A stretch of DNA of 64,000 bases from Cognatilysobacter bugurensis. GTDB lineage: Bacteria > Pseudomonadota > Gammaproteobacteria > Xanthomonadales > Xanthomonadaceae. The notes beneath the pieces were generated by a model that searched no databases, had not been told where the DNA came from, and saw only the letters and a list, made by a program, of their open reading frames with translations. The position numbers and the translations under genes were made by a program. The stretch spans positions 204,633 to 268,632 of the forward strand of contig NZ_BMYD01000001.1 of the NCBI RefSeq assembly GCF_014652095.1, read 5' to 3'. Below, piece by piece: positions 1 to 9,006 of the stretch. Within the stretch, counting starts at the first letter, position 1. Each line of letters begins with the position of its first letter.

Positions 1-1356
1 GAGCGGCGGTCCGTCACCCTGATGAGCCTTCCCCCCGCGACGCCCGACGCCGCGCCGGTCAGCGACGCCGAAATCCAGAAGTGGTACGCCGCGAACGCGA
101 AGGACTATCGCGCGCCGCAGCAAGTAACGCTGGAGTACGTCGAGCTCGACGGCTCGACGCTGCCCGTGACCGCCGTCGACGACGAAGCGCTGCGTCGTCG
201 CTATGAGCAGGAGAAGAACCGCTACGTTGCCGCCGAGCAGCGCCTCGCCTCGCACATCCTGGTGCGGGTGCCAGAGGGCGCGGATGCAGCCGCGGTCGAA
301 GCCGCTCGCAAGAAGGCCGAGGCGTTGGCTGCGCAGGCCCGGGCTCCGGGCGCGGACTTCGCGGCGCTCGCGCGTGCGAACACCGATGACGAAGGTTCGA
401 AGGCCGGTGGTGGCGACCTCGGTTGGGTCACCCGCGGGCTGATGGTCGGCCCGTTCGAAGACGCGCTGTTTTCGATGAAGTCGGGTGAAATTGCCGGGCC
501 GGTCCGGACTGATTTCGGCTGGCACGTGATCCAGCTGCGCGATCTGCAGGCAGGCGCACAGGAGTCGTTCGAACAGGCCCGCAGTGCGTTGGCGCGTGAG
601 CAGGCCGAATCCGATCGCGAGCGCGCGTTCAACGACTTGAGCGGTCGCCTGGTCGACCTCGTGTACAAGAACCCGTCGTCGCTGGTCCCGGCGGCACGCG
701 AACTCAAGCTGCCGGTGCAGACGCTGGGCCCCGTCAGTCGGGACGAGTCGACGGGGATTCTTGCGAACCCCGCCGTGAAGCGCGCCGCGTTCTCGGAAGC
801 GCTGATCCAGGACGGGACCGTGAGCGACCCGATCGAGATCGGCCCGAACCGCAGCGTGCTGATCCGCGTGACGTCGCATTCGCCCGAGCGCACGCTGCCG
901 CTCGCTCAAGTGCGTGAGCGTGTCGAAGAGGCCGTTCGCATGGATCGCACCCGAAAGGCCGCGGAAGCGCGCGCCCGGGCGCTCGTCAAGCAAGTGCAGG
1001 GCGGCGCGTCGCTCGCGTCCATTGCGCAGGCGAACGGCGCGGCCGAGCCGACGCAAATTCCCGAGCTGCCACGCGGCGCACCGCTGGGCGCGCCGGGTGT
1101 TTCCGAAGCGGTTTTCAGCGCTGCAGCGCCGGCGGCGGGGACGGTGACGCCGGGCACTGAGGTGCTGCCGGACGGTTCCGTCGTGCTCTTCACCGTCGAC
1201 GCGGTAATGCCCGGCGACGTCGCGACGCTCGACCCGACCCAGCGCGCCACACTGCAGCAGCAGCTGCAGGCGTTGCAGGGCGCGAGCGATGTGCAGGCGC
1301 TCGTGCGCGCGCTGCGTCAGCGCTATCGCATCGACGTGGTCGAAACGAACTTCTGA
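1..1356 (+). CDS. ppiD: Peptidyl-prolyl isomerase PpiD-like, 3' part (5' end outside the window)
   Basis: This is a periplasmic folding factor that is normally anchored by one N-terminal membrane helix and works near the Sec translocon. The frame is open from the first base, so the gene starts upstream; the ATG at 22 is internal. About 450 residues are visible. A parvulin rotamase domain lies at roughly visible residues 75-185, with the family's GGDLGW stretch and a closing FGWHVIQLRD motif. It is followed by a long charged SurA/PpiD-type C-terminal region. PpiD is usually about 630 residues, so roughly the N-terminal 180 residues, including the anchor, are missing. The gene ends just before a terminator shared with the converging fabI. 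SurA-like alternatives are less likely because only one parvulin domain is visible, although the missing N-terminus limits certainty. Confidence 0.85.
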   Translation, partial: ERRSVTLMSLPPATPDAAPVSDAEIQKWYAANAKDYRAPQQVTLEYVELDGSTLPVTAVDDEALRRRYEQEKNRYVAAEQRLASHILVRVPEGADAAAVEAARKKAEALAAQARAPGADFAALARANTDDEGSKAGGGDLGWVTRGLMVGPFEDALFSMKSGEIAGPVRTDFGWHVIQLRDLQAGAQESFEQARSALAREQAESDRERAFNDLSGRLVDLVYKNPSSLVPAARELKLPVQTLGPVSRDESTGILANPAVKRAAFSEALIQDGTVSDPIEIGPNRSVLIRVTSHSPERTLPLAQVRERVEEAVRMDRTRKAAEARARALVKQVQGGASLASIAQANGAAEPTQIPELPRGAPLGAPGVSEAVFSAAAPAAGTVTPGTEVLPDGSVVLFTVDAVMPGDVATLDPTQRATLQQQLQALQGASDVQALVRALRQRYRIDVVETNF

Positions 1357-1385
1357 CGGTCTGCGGCGACCCGAGAGAGGCAATG

Positions 1386-1414
1386 AAAAAGCCCGGCGAA
1401 AGCCGGGCTTTTTT
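1386..1414. terminator. Bidirectional intrinsic terminator between ppiD and fabI
   Basis: A perfect 9-bp stem (AAGCCCGGC, 1389-1397) with a GAAA loop (1398-1401) pairs with 1402-1410. It is flanked by an A-run on the left and a T-run on the right, so it can act on both strands. It sits between the converging ppiD and fabI. Confidence 0.9.
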
Positions 1415-1438
1415 GCGTTCCGGGCCTAGCCGTTCGCG

Positions 1439-2233
1439 TTACTCGTCGCCGATTCCGGTCATGCCGAGGATGTTGTACCCCGCGTCGACGTAAGTGACCT
1501 CACCAGTGACGCCGGATGCGAGATCCGAGCACAGGAATGCGGCCACGTTGCCAACGTCTTCGATCGACACGCTCCGGCGCAGCGGGGCATAGGTCTCGAA
1601 GTGATGCAGCATTTTGCGGAAGTTCGAGATACCGGCCGCAGCGAGCGTCTTGATCGGGCCCGCCGAGATCGCATTGACGCGCGTGCCCTCCGCGCCGAGG
1701 TTGAGCGCGAGGTAGCGCACCGTGGCCTCGAGGCTCGCCTTCGCAACGCCCATCACGTTGTAGTTCTGCAGGGCGCGCTCGGCGCCGAGGTAGCTCAACG
1801 TGAGGATCGAGCCATTGCGCCCCTGCATCATCGGGCGCGCCGCCTTCGCAAGCGCCGCGAGCGAGTAAGCCGAGATGTCATGCGCGATGTGGAAGTTCTC
1901 GCGCGTGAGCCCGTCGAGAAACTCGCCCTCGATCGCCTCGCGCGGTGCATAGGCAATCGCGTGCACCAGGATGTCGAAGCCATCGCCCCAGCGCTCGCCG
2001 AGCTGCGCAAAACACGCCTCGATCTGCGCGTCATCGGCGACGTCGAGTGGAATCACGATGTCGCTGCCGAGCTCGGCGGCCGCGGATTCGACGCGCGACT
2101 TGAGCTTGTCGTTCTGATACGTGAAAGCCAACTCTGCGCCTTCGCGGTGCATGGCCTCGGCGATGCCGCTTGCGATCGAGCGCTGGCTGGCCACGCCCGT
2201 GATCAGCGCGCGCTTGCCTTGAAGAAAACCCAT
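1439..2233 (-). CDS. fabI: Enoyl-ACP reductase (NADH) FabI
   Basis: FabI catalyses the last reduction step of each fatty-acid elongation cycle in the cytoplasm and is the triclosan-target type of enoyl reductase. The 264-residue length matches the family. The N-terminal nucleotide-binding motif [15 protein letters not shown] fits FabI rather than an ordinary short-chain dehydrogenase. The catalytic set is visible as Tyr148, Tyr158 and Lys165, with the FabI spacing of ten and seven residues. The start at 2233 is preceded by a good GGGAG ribosome site. It stands apart from the main fab cluster at 30.6-35.4 kb, so its expression may be controlled separately. No close paralogue is visible in the window. 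Confidence 0.97.
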   Translation of the reverse strand: MGFLQGKRALITGVASQRSIASGIAEAMHREGAELAFTYQNDKLKSRVESAAAELGSDIVIPLDVADDAQIEACFAQLGERWGDGFDILVHAIAYAPREAIEGEFLDGLTRENFHIAHDISAYSLAALAKAARPMMQGRNGSILTLSYLGAERALQNYNVMGVAKASLEATVRYLALNLGAEGTRVNAISAGPIKTLAAAGISNFRKMLHHFETYAPLRRSVSIEDVGNVAAFLCSDLASGVTGEVTYVDAGYNILGMTGIGDE

Positions 2234-2557
2234 GTGTGCTCCCTCGTTGGACAGGGGCGCGTGGGCGCCCGAAAGGCGGCTAGTGTGCCCTGCGGGTTTC
2301 GGCCGGGCTACCTGCGGCGAGGTATGGGCGGCGAGGGCTCATGCGAAGTCGGCCGCCGCAGGCGTGCGCTGTGGTCGACTTGGTGCGCGCGGCGCACTTC
2401 GATCCTGTCGCAATGTGTTGTGTACGGCCGCGGTCGAACACCAGGTTCGGACGGCCATCGACACAGCAAATGCTCGACCGTGACTGCAACGACGATCGAT
2501 GCGACTGCTCGTCACTAGCCGCGCCTGTCGCCGGCTAGACAGACGTATTCGCGCCGC
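2234..2557. other. 324-bp intergenic region with no recognisable gene
   Basis: This stretch lies between the fabI start and the gloB stop, both on the minus strand. It must carry the fabI promoter, but I cannot pick convincing -35/-10 boxes. It contains an imperfect hairpin at 2426-2456 (GGCCG and CGAAC arms around ACCAG). Short reading frames exist on both strands but look like chance frames in GC-rich DNA. No tRNA or known RNA is recognised. Confidence 0.5.
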
Positions 2558-3322
2558 TCAACTGCGAAACCCGTCCTTCCAGCGGCGTAACTCAGCGAAC
2601 GTTTCGACGTCATCGGAAGGTGCATGGCCTAAGCGCGTTGCAATCCTGTCGCGGACCGCGGCGGCGTCGCAGCGCAGGAACGGGTTGCACGCGCGCTCGC
2701 TGGCGATCGTGCTCGGCAGCGTCAGCCGCCCTTGAGCACGGAGCATTCGGACCTCGGCAGCGCGGGCGTGCAGCGCCGGGTTGTCGGGTTCAACCGCCAG
2801 CGCAAATGCCGCGTTCGACTCGGTGTACTCGTGGCCGCAACACACGCGGGTCGCATCGTCGAGGGCGGCGAGTCGCGCGAGCGACGCATGCATTTGCGCA
2901 GCGGTGCCTTCGAACAGTCGCCCGCAGCCGAGGCTGAAGAGCGTATCGCCACAGAACAGGCTGCCCGCGCCGACGAAGGCAACATGCGAGCGCGTATGAC
3001 CGGGCACGAACATCACGTCGAAGCGCACGCCTCCCGCCTCGATGCGCGCGGCGTCGCCGACGCGTTGTGTCGCGTGCTCGATGCGAACATCATCCGGAGC
3101 GAACACGGGAAGCTCCGGCCAGCGGTCCAGCAGGGCCGGCACGCCGCCGATGTGGTCGTGGTGGTGGTGGGTCAGCAGCACCGCGCTCGGCACGAGGCCG
3201 TCCCGTGCGGCATCGAGCACCGGCGTTGCATCGCCCGGATCGACGACGATCGCGCGGCCGGTGTCGTCGATCAGGCACCACACCAAGTTGTCGTCGAAGG
3301 CGGGAAGGGCGGTCAGGCGCAC
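2558..3322 (-). CDS. gloB: Hydroxyacylglutathione hydrolase (glyoxalase II)
   Basis: Glyoxalase II hydrolyses S-lactoylglutathione to lactate and glutathione, the second step of methylglyoxal detoxification. The metallo-beta-lactamase signature THHHHDHIGG is at residues 51-60, followed by the PGHT, GDTLF and CGHEYT metal-ligand regions and a C-terminal glyoxalase II helical domain. The frame stays open much further upstream, but I chose the GTG at 3322 because AGAAGGAG lies at the right distance before it. It gives 254 residues, the usual size, and begins the conserved RLTALPAFDDN start of the family. It is divergent from the methyltransferase gene at 3389, with 66 bp between them for both promoters. 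GloB beside rnhA/dnaQ is a conserved gammaproteobacterial arrangement. Confidence 0.95.
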   Translation of the reverse strand: MRLTALPAFDDNLVWCLIDDTGRAIVVDPGDATPVLDAARDGLVPSAVLLTHHHHDHIGGVPALLDRWPELPVFAPDDVRIEHATQRVGDAARIEAGGVRFDVMFVPGHTRSHVAFVGAGSLFCGDTLFSLGCGRLFEGTAAQMHASLARLAALDDATRVCCGHEYTESNAAFALAVEPDNPALHARAAEVRMLRAQGRLTLPSTIASERACNPFLRCDAAAVRDRIATRLGHAPSDDVETFAELRRWKDGFRS

Positions 3323-3388
3323 GGGTGTCGCTCCTTCTGGGATTGCCGCAGAATCGGTCGGCCCGTTCCCGGACCGCTGCAGGCGACC

Positions 3389-4069
3389 ATGCCCCGCGTG
3401 CGATCGACGCGTCAATTCGAACCTGCTCTCGACTGGTACGCCAGCGCGCCCGGGCAGGGTTTGCTTGCGGTCGAGCAGGCGGCCATGGCGCGCGTGCTCG
3501 GGCAGAATCCGGCGTCTGCACCCGGATGGCTCTGGTTGGGCGTGCCCGGCGCGACGCCACCCGACTCGGAGCGCCGCCGCGGCCTCCTGCTGCGTCGCGA
3601 CGAGGGCGGTTACGCGGGCGACGTGCGCTGCGCGCTGCCGCTGCCGATTGCAAGCGAAAGCCTCGGTGTCGTGCTCGTGCAGCACGTGCTCGACGACGCA
3701 CTCCCCGGAGACGCGCTGCTGGACGAGTGTGCGCGCGTGCTCGACCCCAGCGGCGTGCTCTGGCTCGCCGTTCTCAACCCTTGGAGCCCGTACCGTGCAC
3801 GCTGGCTGCGGTCGGGCTTGCGTGCGCACGATCCGGGCCGCTGGCAGCGGCGCCTGCAGCGGGCCGGATTTGCGATCGACTCGTTGAGCCTGCAATGGCT
3901 GGGGCCGCGGTGGCGCAGTGCGCACGGCGACGTCGGCGTGGGCGCCGTCGACCGCCTGCGGGCGGGCGTTGCACTGACGGTGAGCAAGCGCACGCTTGCC
4001 GCGATACCGCCTGCGCCGCTGCGCGGGCTGCGTCTGCAGATCGGTTCGACGATGAGCCGCGGGCGCTGA
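3389..4069 (+). CDS. SAM-dependent methyltransferase-like protein (YafS type)
   Basis: A 226-residue protein of the class I methyltransferase fold occupies the position of E. coli yafS, between gloB and rnhA. The central part, around [18 protein letters not shown] followed by NPWSPY, matches the second half of a methyltransferase-11-type fold. The classical glycine-rich SAM loop near the N-terminus is weak. The ATG at 3389 is chosen because upstream sequence belongs to the gloB promoter region. The frame itself is open far upstream, antisense to gloB. The substrate is unknown. The identification rests on position plus partial motifs, so the enzymatic activity is an inference. Confidence 0.8.
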   Translation: MPRVRSTRQFEPALDWYASAPGQGLLAVEQAAMARVLGQNPASAPGWLWLGVPGATPPDSERRRGLLLRRDEGGYAGDVRCALPLPIASESLGVVLVQHVLDDALPGDALLDECARVLDPSGVLWLAVLNPWSPYRARWLRSGLRAHDPGRWQRRLQRAGFAIDSLSLQWLGPRWRSAHGDVGVGAVDRLRAGVALTVSKRTLAAIPPAPLRGLRLQIGSTMSRGR

Positions 4070-4133
4070 GTCGCACGCGATCGGCCCTGTCGTCCACGAC
4101 CCGCGTGCGACTCACGGTCGTGATAATGCGCCG

Positions 4134-4610
4134 ATGACGTCGACCACCTCTGCACTCAAGCCCGTCGTGATTTACACCGACGGCGCCTGCCTCGGTAACC
4201 CCGGCCCCGGCGGCTGGGGCGCGTTGCTCCAGTACCGCGAGCAGGAGCGTGAGCTCTCGGGCGGAGAAGCCCCGACGACCAACAATCGCATGGAGTTGAT
4301 GGCCGCGATCATGGCGCTCGAGACGCTCAGCGAGCCGTGCGAGGTCACGCTCCACACCGACTCGCAGTACGTCCGCCAAGGCATCACCGAGTGGATGCGC
4401 AACTGGGTGCGACGCGGTTGGAAAACGGCGGGCGGCGACCCCGTCAAGAACCGCGACCTGTGGGAGCGGCTGCACGCTGCGACGCAGCGCCATCGCATCG
4501 ACTGGCGCTGGGTGAAGGGCCACTCGGGCGATCCGGGCAATGAACGCGTCGACAGGCTTGCGAGCCTGCAGGCGCAGCGTCTCAGATCCGGCGCCGCGAC
4601 GGTGCTATAG
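4134..4610 (+). CDS. rnhA: Ribonuclease HI
   Basis: RNase HI degrades the RNA strand of RNA-DNA hybrids during replication and R-loop removal. It has 158 residues, the usual size. The four catalytic acids are visible at Asp16 ([11 protein letters not shown]), Glu54 (NNRMEL), Asp76 (HTDSQYV) and Asp140 (NERVDRLA), with the supporting His130 in KGHSG. The basic protrusion typical of bacterial RNase HI is present at [12 protein letters not shown]. It is followed 45 bp later by dnaQ on the same strand, the widely conserved rnhA-dnaQ pair, although here the two genes are codirectional rather than divergent as in E. coli. Confidence 0.97.
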   Translation: MTSTTSALKPVVIYTDGACLGNPGPGGWGALLQYREQERELSGGEAPTTNNRMELMAAIMALETLSEPCEVTLHTDSQYVRQGITEWMRNWVRRGWKTAGGDPVKNRDLWERLHAATQRHRIDWRWVKGHSGDPGNERVDRLASLQAQRLRSGAATVL

Positions 4611-4655
4611 CGGGACCGTGCGGTCGCGTTTCCTTCCGCTTCTCATCGAACCTGC

Positions 4656-5408
4656 ATGCGCCAGATCATTCTCGACACCGAAACCACCGGCCTGAGTTGG
4701 GAACGCGGCAACCGCGTCGTGGAAATCGGCTGCGTGGAGTTCATTAAGCGCCGGCCGAGCGGACGGACGTACCACGTCTACCTCAACCCGGGCCGCGAGT
4801 TTGAGGCCGGGGCGCAGGAGGTCACGGGTCTTACGCTCGAGTTCCTGGCCGACAAGCCGCGCTTCGAGCAGGTCGTCGATGAATTCCTCGCGTTCATCGA
4901 CGGCGCCGAACTCGTCATCCACAACGCGGCGTTCGACGTCGGTTTCCTCGACAACGAACTGCGCCTGCTTGGGCCGCAGTACGGACGGCTTGCGGACCGG
5001 TGTGCGATCGAGGACTCGCTCGCGATCGCACGCAAGCGCTTCCCCGGCCAGCGAAACTCGCTCGACGCGTTGTGCAAGCGGCTCGGCGTCGACAACACGC
5101 ATCGCCAGCTGCACGGCGCGCTGCTCGACGCGCAGCTGCTCGCCGAGGTCTACATCGGCCTCACGTCGGGGCAGGGCGACCTGGGCTTTGCTGACGACGG
5201 CAAGAGCGAGGCTGCGGCTGCTGCGGCTGCGTTCATGGCGACCCCGGCGGCGGCGCGGCCGCGAGTGCAGGTCGCGCCCGAAGAACAGGCCGCGCATGAC
5301 GCGCGTCTCGAGAAGCTGCGCAAGAAAGCCGGCCGCGCGGTGTGGGACGCGTGGGAGGAGCAGCCGGCGGACGCGGCCGCGCTGTCTACAGTGCTTGAAG
5401 CGGTCTGA
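4656..5408 (+). CDS. dnaQ: DNA polymerase III epsilon subunit (proofreading 3'-5' exonuclease)
   Basis: Epsilon proofreads replication errors within the polymerase III core. The ExoI motif ILDTETTG contains the metal ligands Asp7 and Glu9. The ExoII region (VIHNAAFDVGFLD) and the ExoIII region (HGALLDAQLLAEVY) follow in order. The 250-residue length and an alanine-rich linker leading to a basic C-terminal tail match the epsilon subunit, whose tail contacts the alpha polymerase subunit. It lies directly downstream of rnhA and converges on the PP2C phosphatase gene after 82 bp. Confidence 0.95.
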   Translation: MRQIILDTETTGLSWERGNRVVEIGCVEFIKRRPSGRTYHVYLNPGREFEAGAQEVTGLTLEFLADKPRFEQVVDEFLAFIDGAELVIHNAAFDVGFLDNELRLLGPQYGRLADRCAIEDSLAIARKRFPGQRNSLDALCKRLGVDNTHRQLHGALLDAQLLAEVYIGLTSGQGDLGFADDGKSEAAAAAAAFMATPAAARPRVQVAPEEQAAHDARLEKLRKKAGRAVWDAWEEQPADAAALSTVLEAV

Positions 5409-5490
5409 GTCCGCGGGGGGCCTTTCCAGCGCCCGCGTTCGCATGACGCATGCTCCTCGGTAAGGACGCTCGTTCGCGTCCGACCGGGTC

Positions 5491-6195
5491 TCAGTGGCGC
5501 CGGACGAGTACCGCGGTGATGTTGTCCGAGCCGCCGCCGTCGAGCGCCGCGGCGACCAACGAGTCGACGCATTCCTGGGCGCTGCAGTCGTGCTGGCCTA
5601 GCACGCGCGCGATCTGCGCGTCGTCGACCTCTTCCGTCAACCCGTCGCTGCACAGCAGCAACTGCATGCCCGCGCGCAGCTCGCCCGTCATGCTTTCGAC
5701 GTTGAGGTTGCGCGGGTCAGTCACGCCCAGCGCCTGCGTGACCACGTTGCGGTGCGGATGGCTGCGCGCCTGCTCGTGCGTGATCGCACCGGTGGCGATC
5801 AGCTCCTGCACGTAGCTGTGATCCTGCGAGAGCTGCGCGAGTTGGCCGTCCCGCCACAGATACACGCGGCTGTCGCCGACCCAGGCGACCTCGAAACGCG
5901 CGCCGTTCACGCGCGCGGCAACGACGGTCGTGCCCATCGGCAGTGCGTCGTTGCGCCGGCGCGAGGTGCGGATGATTTCTTCGTCGGCGATGCGGATCGC
6001 CTGAACGAGCGAGGTGCCCGCACGGATTTCGCGCACGATCGTGTCACGTGCGAGTGCACTGGCCACTTCGCCGTACTCGTGCCCGCCCATGCCGTCGGCG
6101 ACGAGCCACAGCCCCAGCTCGCTGTCGCCGTAGTACGTGTCCTCGTTGAGGTCACGCCTCAAGCCGACATGCGTCAGGTGTCCGAATTCGATCAT
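5491..6195 (-). CDS. PP2C-family serine/threonine protein phosphatase (Stp1-like)
   Basis: This is a cytoplasmic metal-dependent phosphatase that removes phosphate from Ser/Thr. All family landmarks are present in order: RRDLNEDTYY, VADGMGGHEYGE, WVGDSRVYL, LCSDGLTEEV and GGSDNITAVLV, which supply the Asp residues that bind two metals. At 234 residues from the ATG at 6195 it is a stand-alone catalytic domain. A start at the ATG 60 bp further upstream is possible, but neither start has a strong ribosome site; I chose the one giving the conserved IEFGHLTHVGLRR beginning. No partner kinase is next to it. Its targets cannot be read from the sequence. Confidence 0.92.
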   Translation of the reverse strand: MIEFGHLTHVGLRRDLNEDTYYGDSELGLWLVADGMGGHEYGEVASALARDTIVREIRAGTSLVQAIRIADEEIIRTSRRRNDALPMGTTVVAARVNGARFEVAWVGDSRVYLWRDGQLAQLSQDHSYVQELIATGAITHEQARSHPHRNVVTQALGVTDPRNLNVESMTGELRAGMQLLLCSDGLTEEVDDAQIARVLGQHDCSAQECVDSLVAAALDGGGSDNITAVLVRRH

Positions 6196-6411
6196 GGGTC
6201 GATCATGCCGGCGGATATCCGCTTGTACCTCGTGCATAACGCGATCATCACGGCCGGGCGGCCGCGAGGCAACCGTGTCGCGCACTGCCGGGCAAGCGCG
6301 GCGAGGTCATCCGTACGCGGGGTTACGCGAAACGCGCAGTTCGCAGGACGCGTAAACGCGGATTTCCGTAGACCGAGCGGCCACGACCGGCGCCGCTCAA
6401 AAACGGCGCAA

Positions 6412-6441
6412 AGAAAAAGGGCAGCGCGTGCGCTGCCCTTT
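6412..6441 (-). terminator. Intrinsic terminator of the tRNA-Ser(CGA) gene
   Basis: Read on the minus strand, an AAAGGGCAGCGC arm pairs nearly perfectly with GCGCTGCCCTTT, followed by TTCTTT. It starts 8 bp past the encoded CCA end of the tRNA, as expected for a monocistronic tRNA transcript. Confidence 0.85.
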
Positions 6442-6449
6442 CTCATGTC

Positions 6450-6540
<91 letters not shown>

Positions 6541-6572
6541 GGTGGCCGCCGGCCGGAGCCGACGGGCCGCTC

Positions 6573-6601
6573 ATGATACGTGGCGTGCCGGGGCGGGACA
6601 A
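6573..6601 (-). promoter_or_regulatory. Probable sigma-70 promoter of tRNA-Ser(CGA)
   Basis: On the minus strand, TTGTCC (6601-6596) is separated by exactly 17 bp from TATCAT (6578-6573). The -10 box matches the consensus at five of six positions and lies 32 bp upstream of the mature tRNA 5' end. The other tRNA-Ser gene in the window has the same -35 hexamer and spacing. This is inferred from sequence only. Confidence 0.6.
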
Positions 6602-6663
6602 GCCGGCTTCGGGCGTATCGACCGCGGCGCTACACTGCCGCCCCCATTTCCGGTGGTCTGCCC

Positions 6664-7071
6664 ATGTCCGAGATCCTTGTCCCCGTGTCATTCGGCGAAC
6701 TGCTCGACAAGATCGCGATCCTGCAGATCAAGTCCGAGCGCATCCAGGACGAAGCGAAGCTGGCGAACGTGCGCAACGAACTGTCCGCGCTCGAGAAGAC
6801 CTGGATGGCGCATCCCGCCGCTGGGCACGACATCGTGCGTTTGCGCGCCGAGCTCAAAGAAGTCAACGAGCGCCTGTGGGTGATTGAGGACGACATCCGA
6901 ATTAAGGAACGGGCGCAGGCGTTCGACGCCGAGTTCATCCGCCTCGCGCGCAGCGTGTACTTCGAGAATGACGAGCGCGCGCGGATCAAGCGCGAGATCA
7001 ACGTTGCGCTCGGCTCGGCCTACATCGAAGAGAAGTCGTATCAGGACTACCGCACCGGGGCCGCGCCGTAA
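6664..7071 (+). CDS. DUF6165 family protein
   Basis: A soluble, mostly helical protein of 135 residues beginning MSEILVPVSFGELLDKIAIL. It is rich in Arg, Glu and Lys and has heptad-like coiled-coil character through residues 20-90, so it is probably cytoplasmic. The family is of unknown function and is often found beside LPS-core heptosyltransferase genes, as here, where it converges on one after 95 bp. The frame is open upstream, but the ATG at 6664 gives the conserved start; upstream sequence overlaps the tRNA promoter. A link to LPS biosynthesis is an inference from neighbours only. Confidence 0.85.
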   Translation: MSEILVPVSFGELLDKIAILQIKSERIQDEAKLANVRNELSALEKTWMAHPAAGHDIVRLRAELKEVNERLWVIEDDIRIKERAQAFDAEFIRLARSVYFENDERARIKREINVALGSAYIEEKSYQDYRTGAAP

Positions 7072-7166
7072 CCGCGACCTGCGCAGGGCGTCGTGGGTGC
7101 CGCGACGAGGGGCTCGCTGGGTGCTCCCGGCGTCCGGCGCTCAGTAAGTGCCGCTGAGGCCTGCGA

Positions 7167-8234
7167 TCACGCCCCGTGTCGTGATCGATCCGCCACAAAG
7201 CGCTCGAAGGCCGCGATCGCTTCGTCGACCGTTACGAGGTCCATGACCCCTTCGTGCTCGATCTTGGTCCCCCACGGCAGCGCGGAGGCAGGCTTGTCGC
7301 GAAAGCGGCGCGCCGCGTCGTCGTACCGGTCCACGCAGTAGCGCCGGTCGCTGTAGGGGCCGCTGCGTGCGGGGTTGCTCGCGGCATGCAGTCCGAGCAC
7401 TTTCGCGCCCATCGCGTTCGCGATGTGCATCGGGCCCGAGTCCGGCGTCATGACGAGATCCGCGCGTTCGAGCAACGCGGGCAGCTGCTTGAGCGTGTCC
7501 TTGCCGATGAGATCAAGCGCCGGTGAATCGAGCACGGCGAGGATCGCATCGCCGGTCGCGCGTTCGAGTTCGCTGCGTCCGCCGCAGAGCACGACGCGCC
7601 AGCCGCGCGCGGCGGCATGGTTTGCGACGGCGGCGTAGCGCTCGGCGCGCCAGTTGCGCAGCACGTGGCTCGAGCACGGCGAGATCACCAGCGTGGGCGT
7701 GTCGTCGACCGGCCACTGCGCCCGCGCCCACTCGCGCGCGTCATCGGGCACCGGCAGGTCCCACTGCACGCGTGTCTGTCGCAGTCCGAGCGGCTCGCAG
7801 AAGCTGCCGATTGCGTCCAGCACGTGGATGCCCGGCCGGTCCGGGATGCGCTCGTTGACGAACAGCCCGTGCAAGTCTTTCGAGCGCGAGCGGTCGTAGC
7901 CGACACGGCGGCGCGCGGGAATGAACGCAGAGAGCAGGTTCGCGCGTGCGGCAACCTGCATCTGGAGCAGCCCATCAAAGCGCATGCCGTCAAACCCGCG
8001 CCGCAGCGTGCGCATGCCGGCCCATCCACTGCGCTTGTCGTACTCGTGGAAGGTCACGCCCTCGAGGCCTTCGAGCAGACGGCGCTCGCCTTTTCCGATC
8101 ACCCAGTGCAGCGCGGCATGCGGCAACCCCTCGCGCAACGTGCGCACCAGCGGCACCACATGGGTGACGTCGCCGAGCGCGGACAGACGCAGCAGACAGA
8201 TCGAGGAAAGCGGTGTGGTCGGAGAAGTCGGCAC
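7167..8234 (-). CDS. Glycosyltransferase family 9, LPS heptosyltransferase-like
   Basis: Family 9 enzymes transfer heptose from ADP-heptose to the LPS inner core on the cytoplasmic face of the inner membrane. The N-terminal [17 protein letters not shown] and the C-terminal [13 protein letters not shown] motif that binds the nucleotide sugar are both clear. The [13 protein letters not shown] segment matches the central family block. The frame continues upstream over the divergent kdkA start. I chose the GTG at 8234 because it gives a 14-residue lead before the conserved first strand and leaves a 22-bp divergent gap, for 355 residues. Heptosyltransferase I (WaaC-like) is the best guess given kdkA next door, but the exact linkage cannot be read from the sequence. 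Confidence 0.9.
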   Translation of the reverse strand: MPTSPTTPLSSICLLRLSALGDVTHVVPLVRTLREGLPHAALHWVIGKGERRLLEGLEGVTFHEYDKRSGWAGMRTLRRGFDGMRFDGLLQMQVAARANLLSAFIPARRRVGYDRSRSKDLHGLFVNERIPDRPGIHVLDAIGSFCEPLGLRQTRVQWDLPVPDDAREWARAQWPVDDTPTLVISPCSSHVLRNWRAERYAAVANHAAARGWRVVLCGGRSELERATGDAILAVLDSPALDLIGKDTLKQLPALLERADLVMTPDSGPMHIANAMGAKVLGLHAASNPARSGPYSDRRYCVDRYDDAARRFRDKPASALPWGTKIEHEGVMDLVTVDEAIAAFERFVADRSRHGA

Positions 8235-8256
8235 GGCAGTTGCTAGACTCGGGGCG

Positions 8257-9006
8257 ATGACGGGGTATGACGCCGCCGAAGGACTGACGCCGTTCCGCGA
8301 TGAGAGCGGATACGGTTCGATTCTGTTCGACGTGACACGCGTGCGGCAACCGACGCCCGTATGGTTCTCGCCGACGCACTGGGGTGAGCATGCACGCCCG
8401 GTCGAAAGCGGTGGACGCGGCGGCGCGTGGTACGTCGACACGCCATTCGGCGCGATGCTGCTGCGGCGCTACCTGCGCGGCGGGCTTGCATCGAAGCTCA
8501 GCCGCGAGCGCTACTGGTGGCACGGAGGGAGCCGCACGCGCAGTTTCGCGGAGTTCCGCGTCACGCGCGAGGCGGCGCTGAAGGGCGTGCCGGTGCCGCG
8601 ACCGATCGCCGCGTTCTACCGCCGCGAAGGCGTGTTCTACACCGCGGCCATCTTGCTCGAACGCCTTGAGAACGTGCGCACGCTGGCCGACCGCTCTGCG
8701 GTAGCCAGCGACGGCGCGCCTTGGGAAGAGGCCGGCCGTCTGATAGCGCGCTGCCATCGGGCGGGGCTCGATCACGCCGATCTCAACGCGCACAACCTGC
8801 TGTTCGACCCGGCGGGCCGTGGCTGGGTCATCGACCTCGACCGCGCGCGGCTGCGTATCCCCGAGACTCGCTGGCGTGAAAGCAATTTGCGTCGCCTCGA
8901 ACGTTCGTTGCGAAAGGTGCGCGGCGAGCGCTCGCTCGAAGAGGTCGCCGTGCATTGGAAACGGCTGCGTGGCGCATACGAGCAAGCCTGGGAGCGCGGC
9001 TACTGA
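8257..9006 (+). CDS. kdkA: 3-deoxy-D-manno-octulosonic acid (Kdo) kinase
   Basis: KdkA phosphorylates O4 of the Kdo residue attached to lipid A, as in organisms that make a single phosphorylated Kdo in the core. It belongs to the protein-kinase-like fold. The catalytic loop [12 protein letters not shown], the metal-binding [10 protein letters not shown] segment and an upstream [12 protein letters not shown] motif are visible. The ATG at 8257 follows a GGGGCG stretch and gives 249 residues, the family size. It is divergent from the heptosyltransferase and overlaps the next gene by one base (TGATG), which suggests translational coupling. Its presence suggests an LPS core with one phosphorylated Kdo. 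Confidence 0.93.
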   Translation: MTGYDAAEGLTPFRDESGYGSILFDVTRVRQPTPVWFSPTHWGEHARPVESGGRGGAWYVDTPFGAMLLRRYLRGGLASKLSRERYWWHGGSRTRSFAEFRVTREAALKGVPVPRPIAAFYRREGVFYTAAILLERLENVRTLADRSAVASDGAPWEEAGRLIARCHRAGLDHADLNAHNLLFDPAGRGWVIDLDRARLRIPETRWRESNLRRLERSLRKVRGERSLEEVAVHWKRLRGAYEQAWERGY

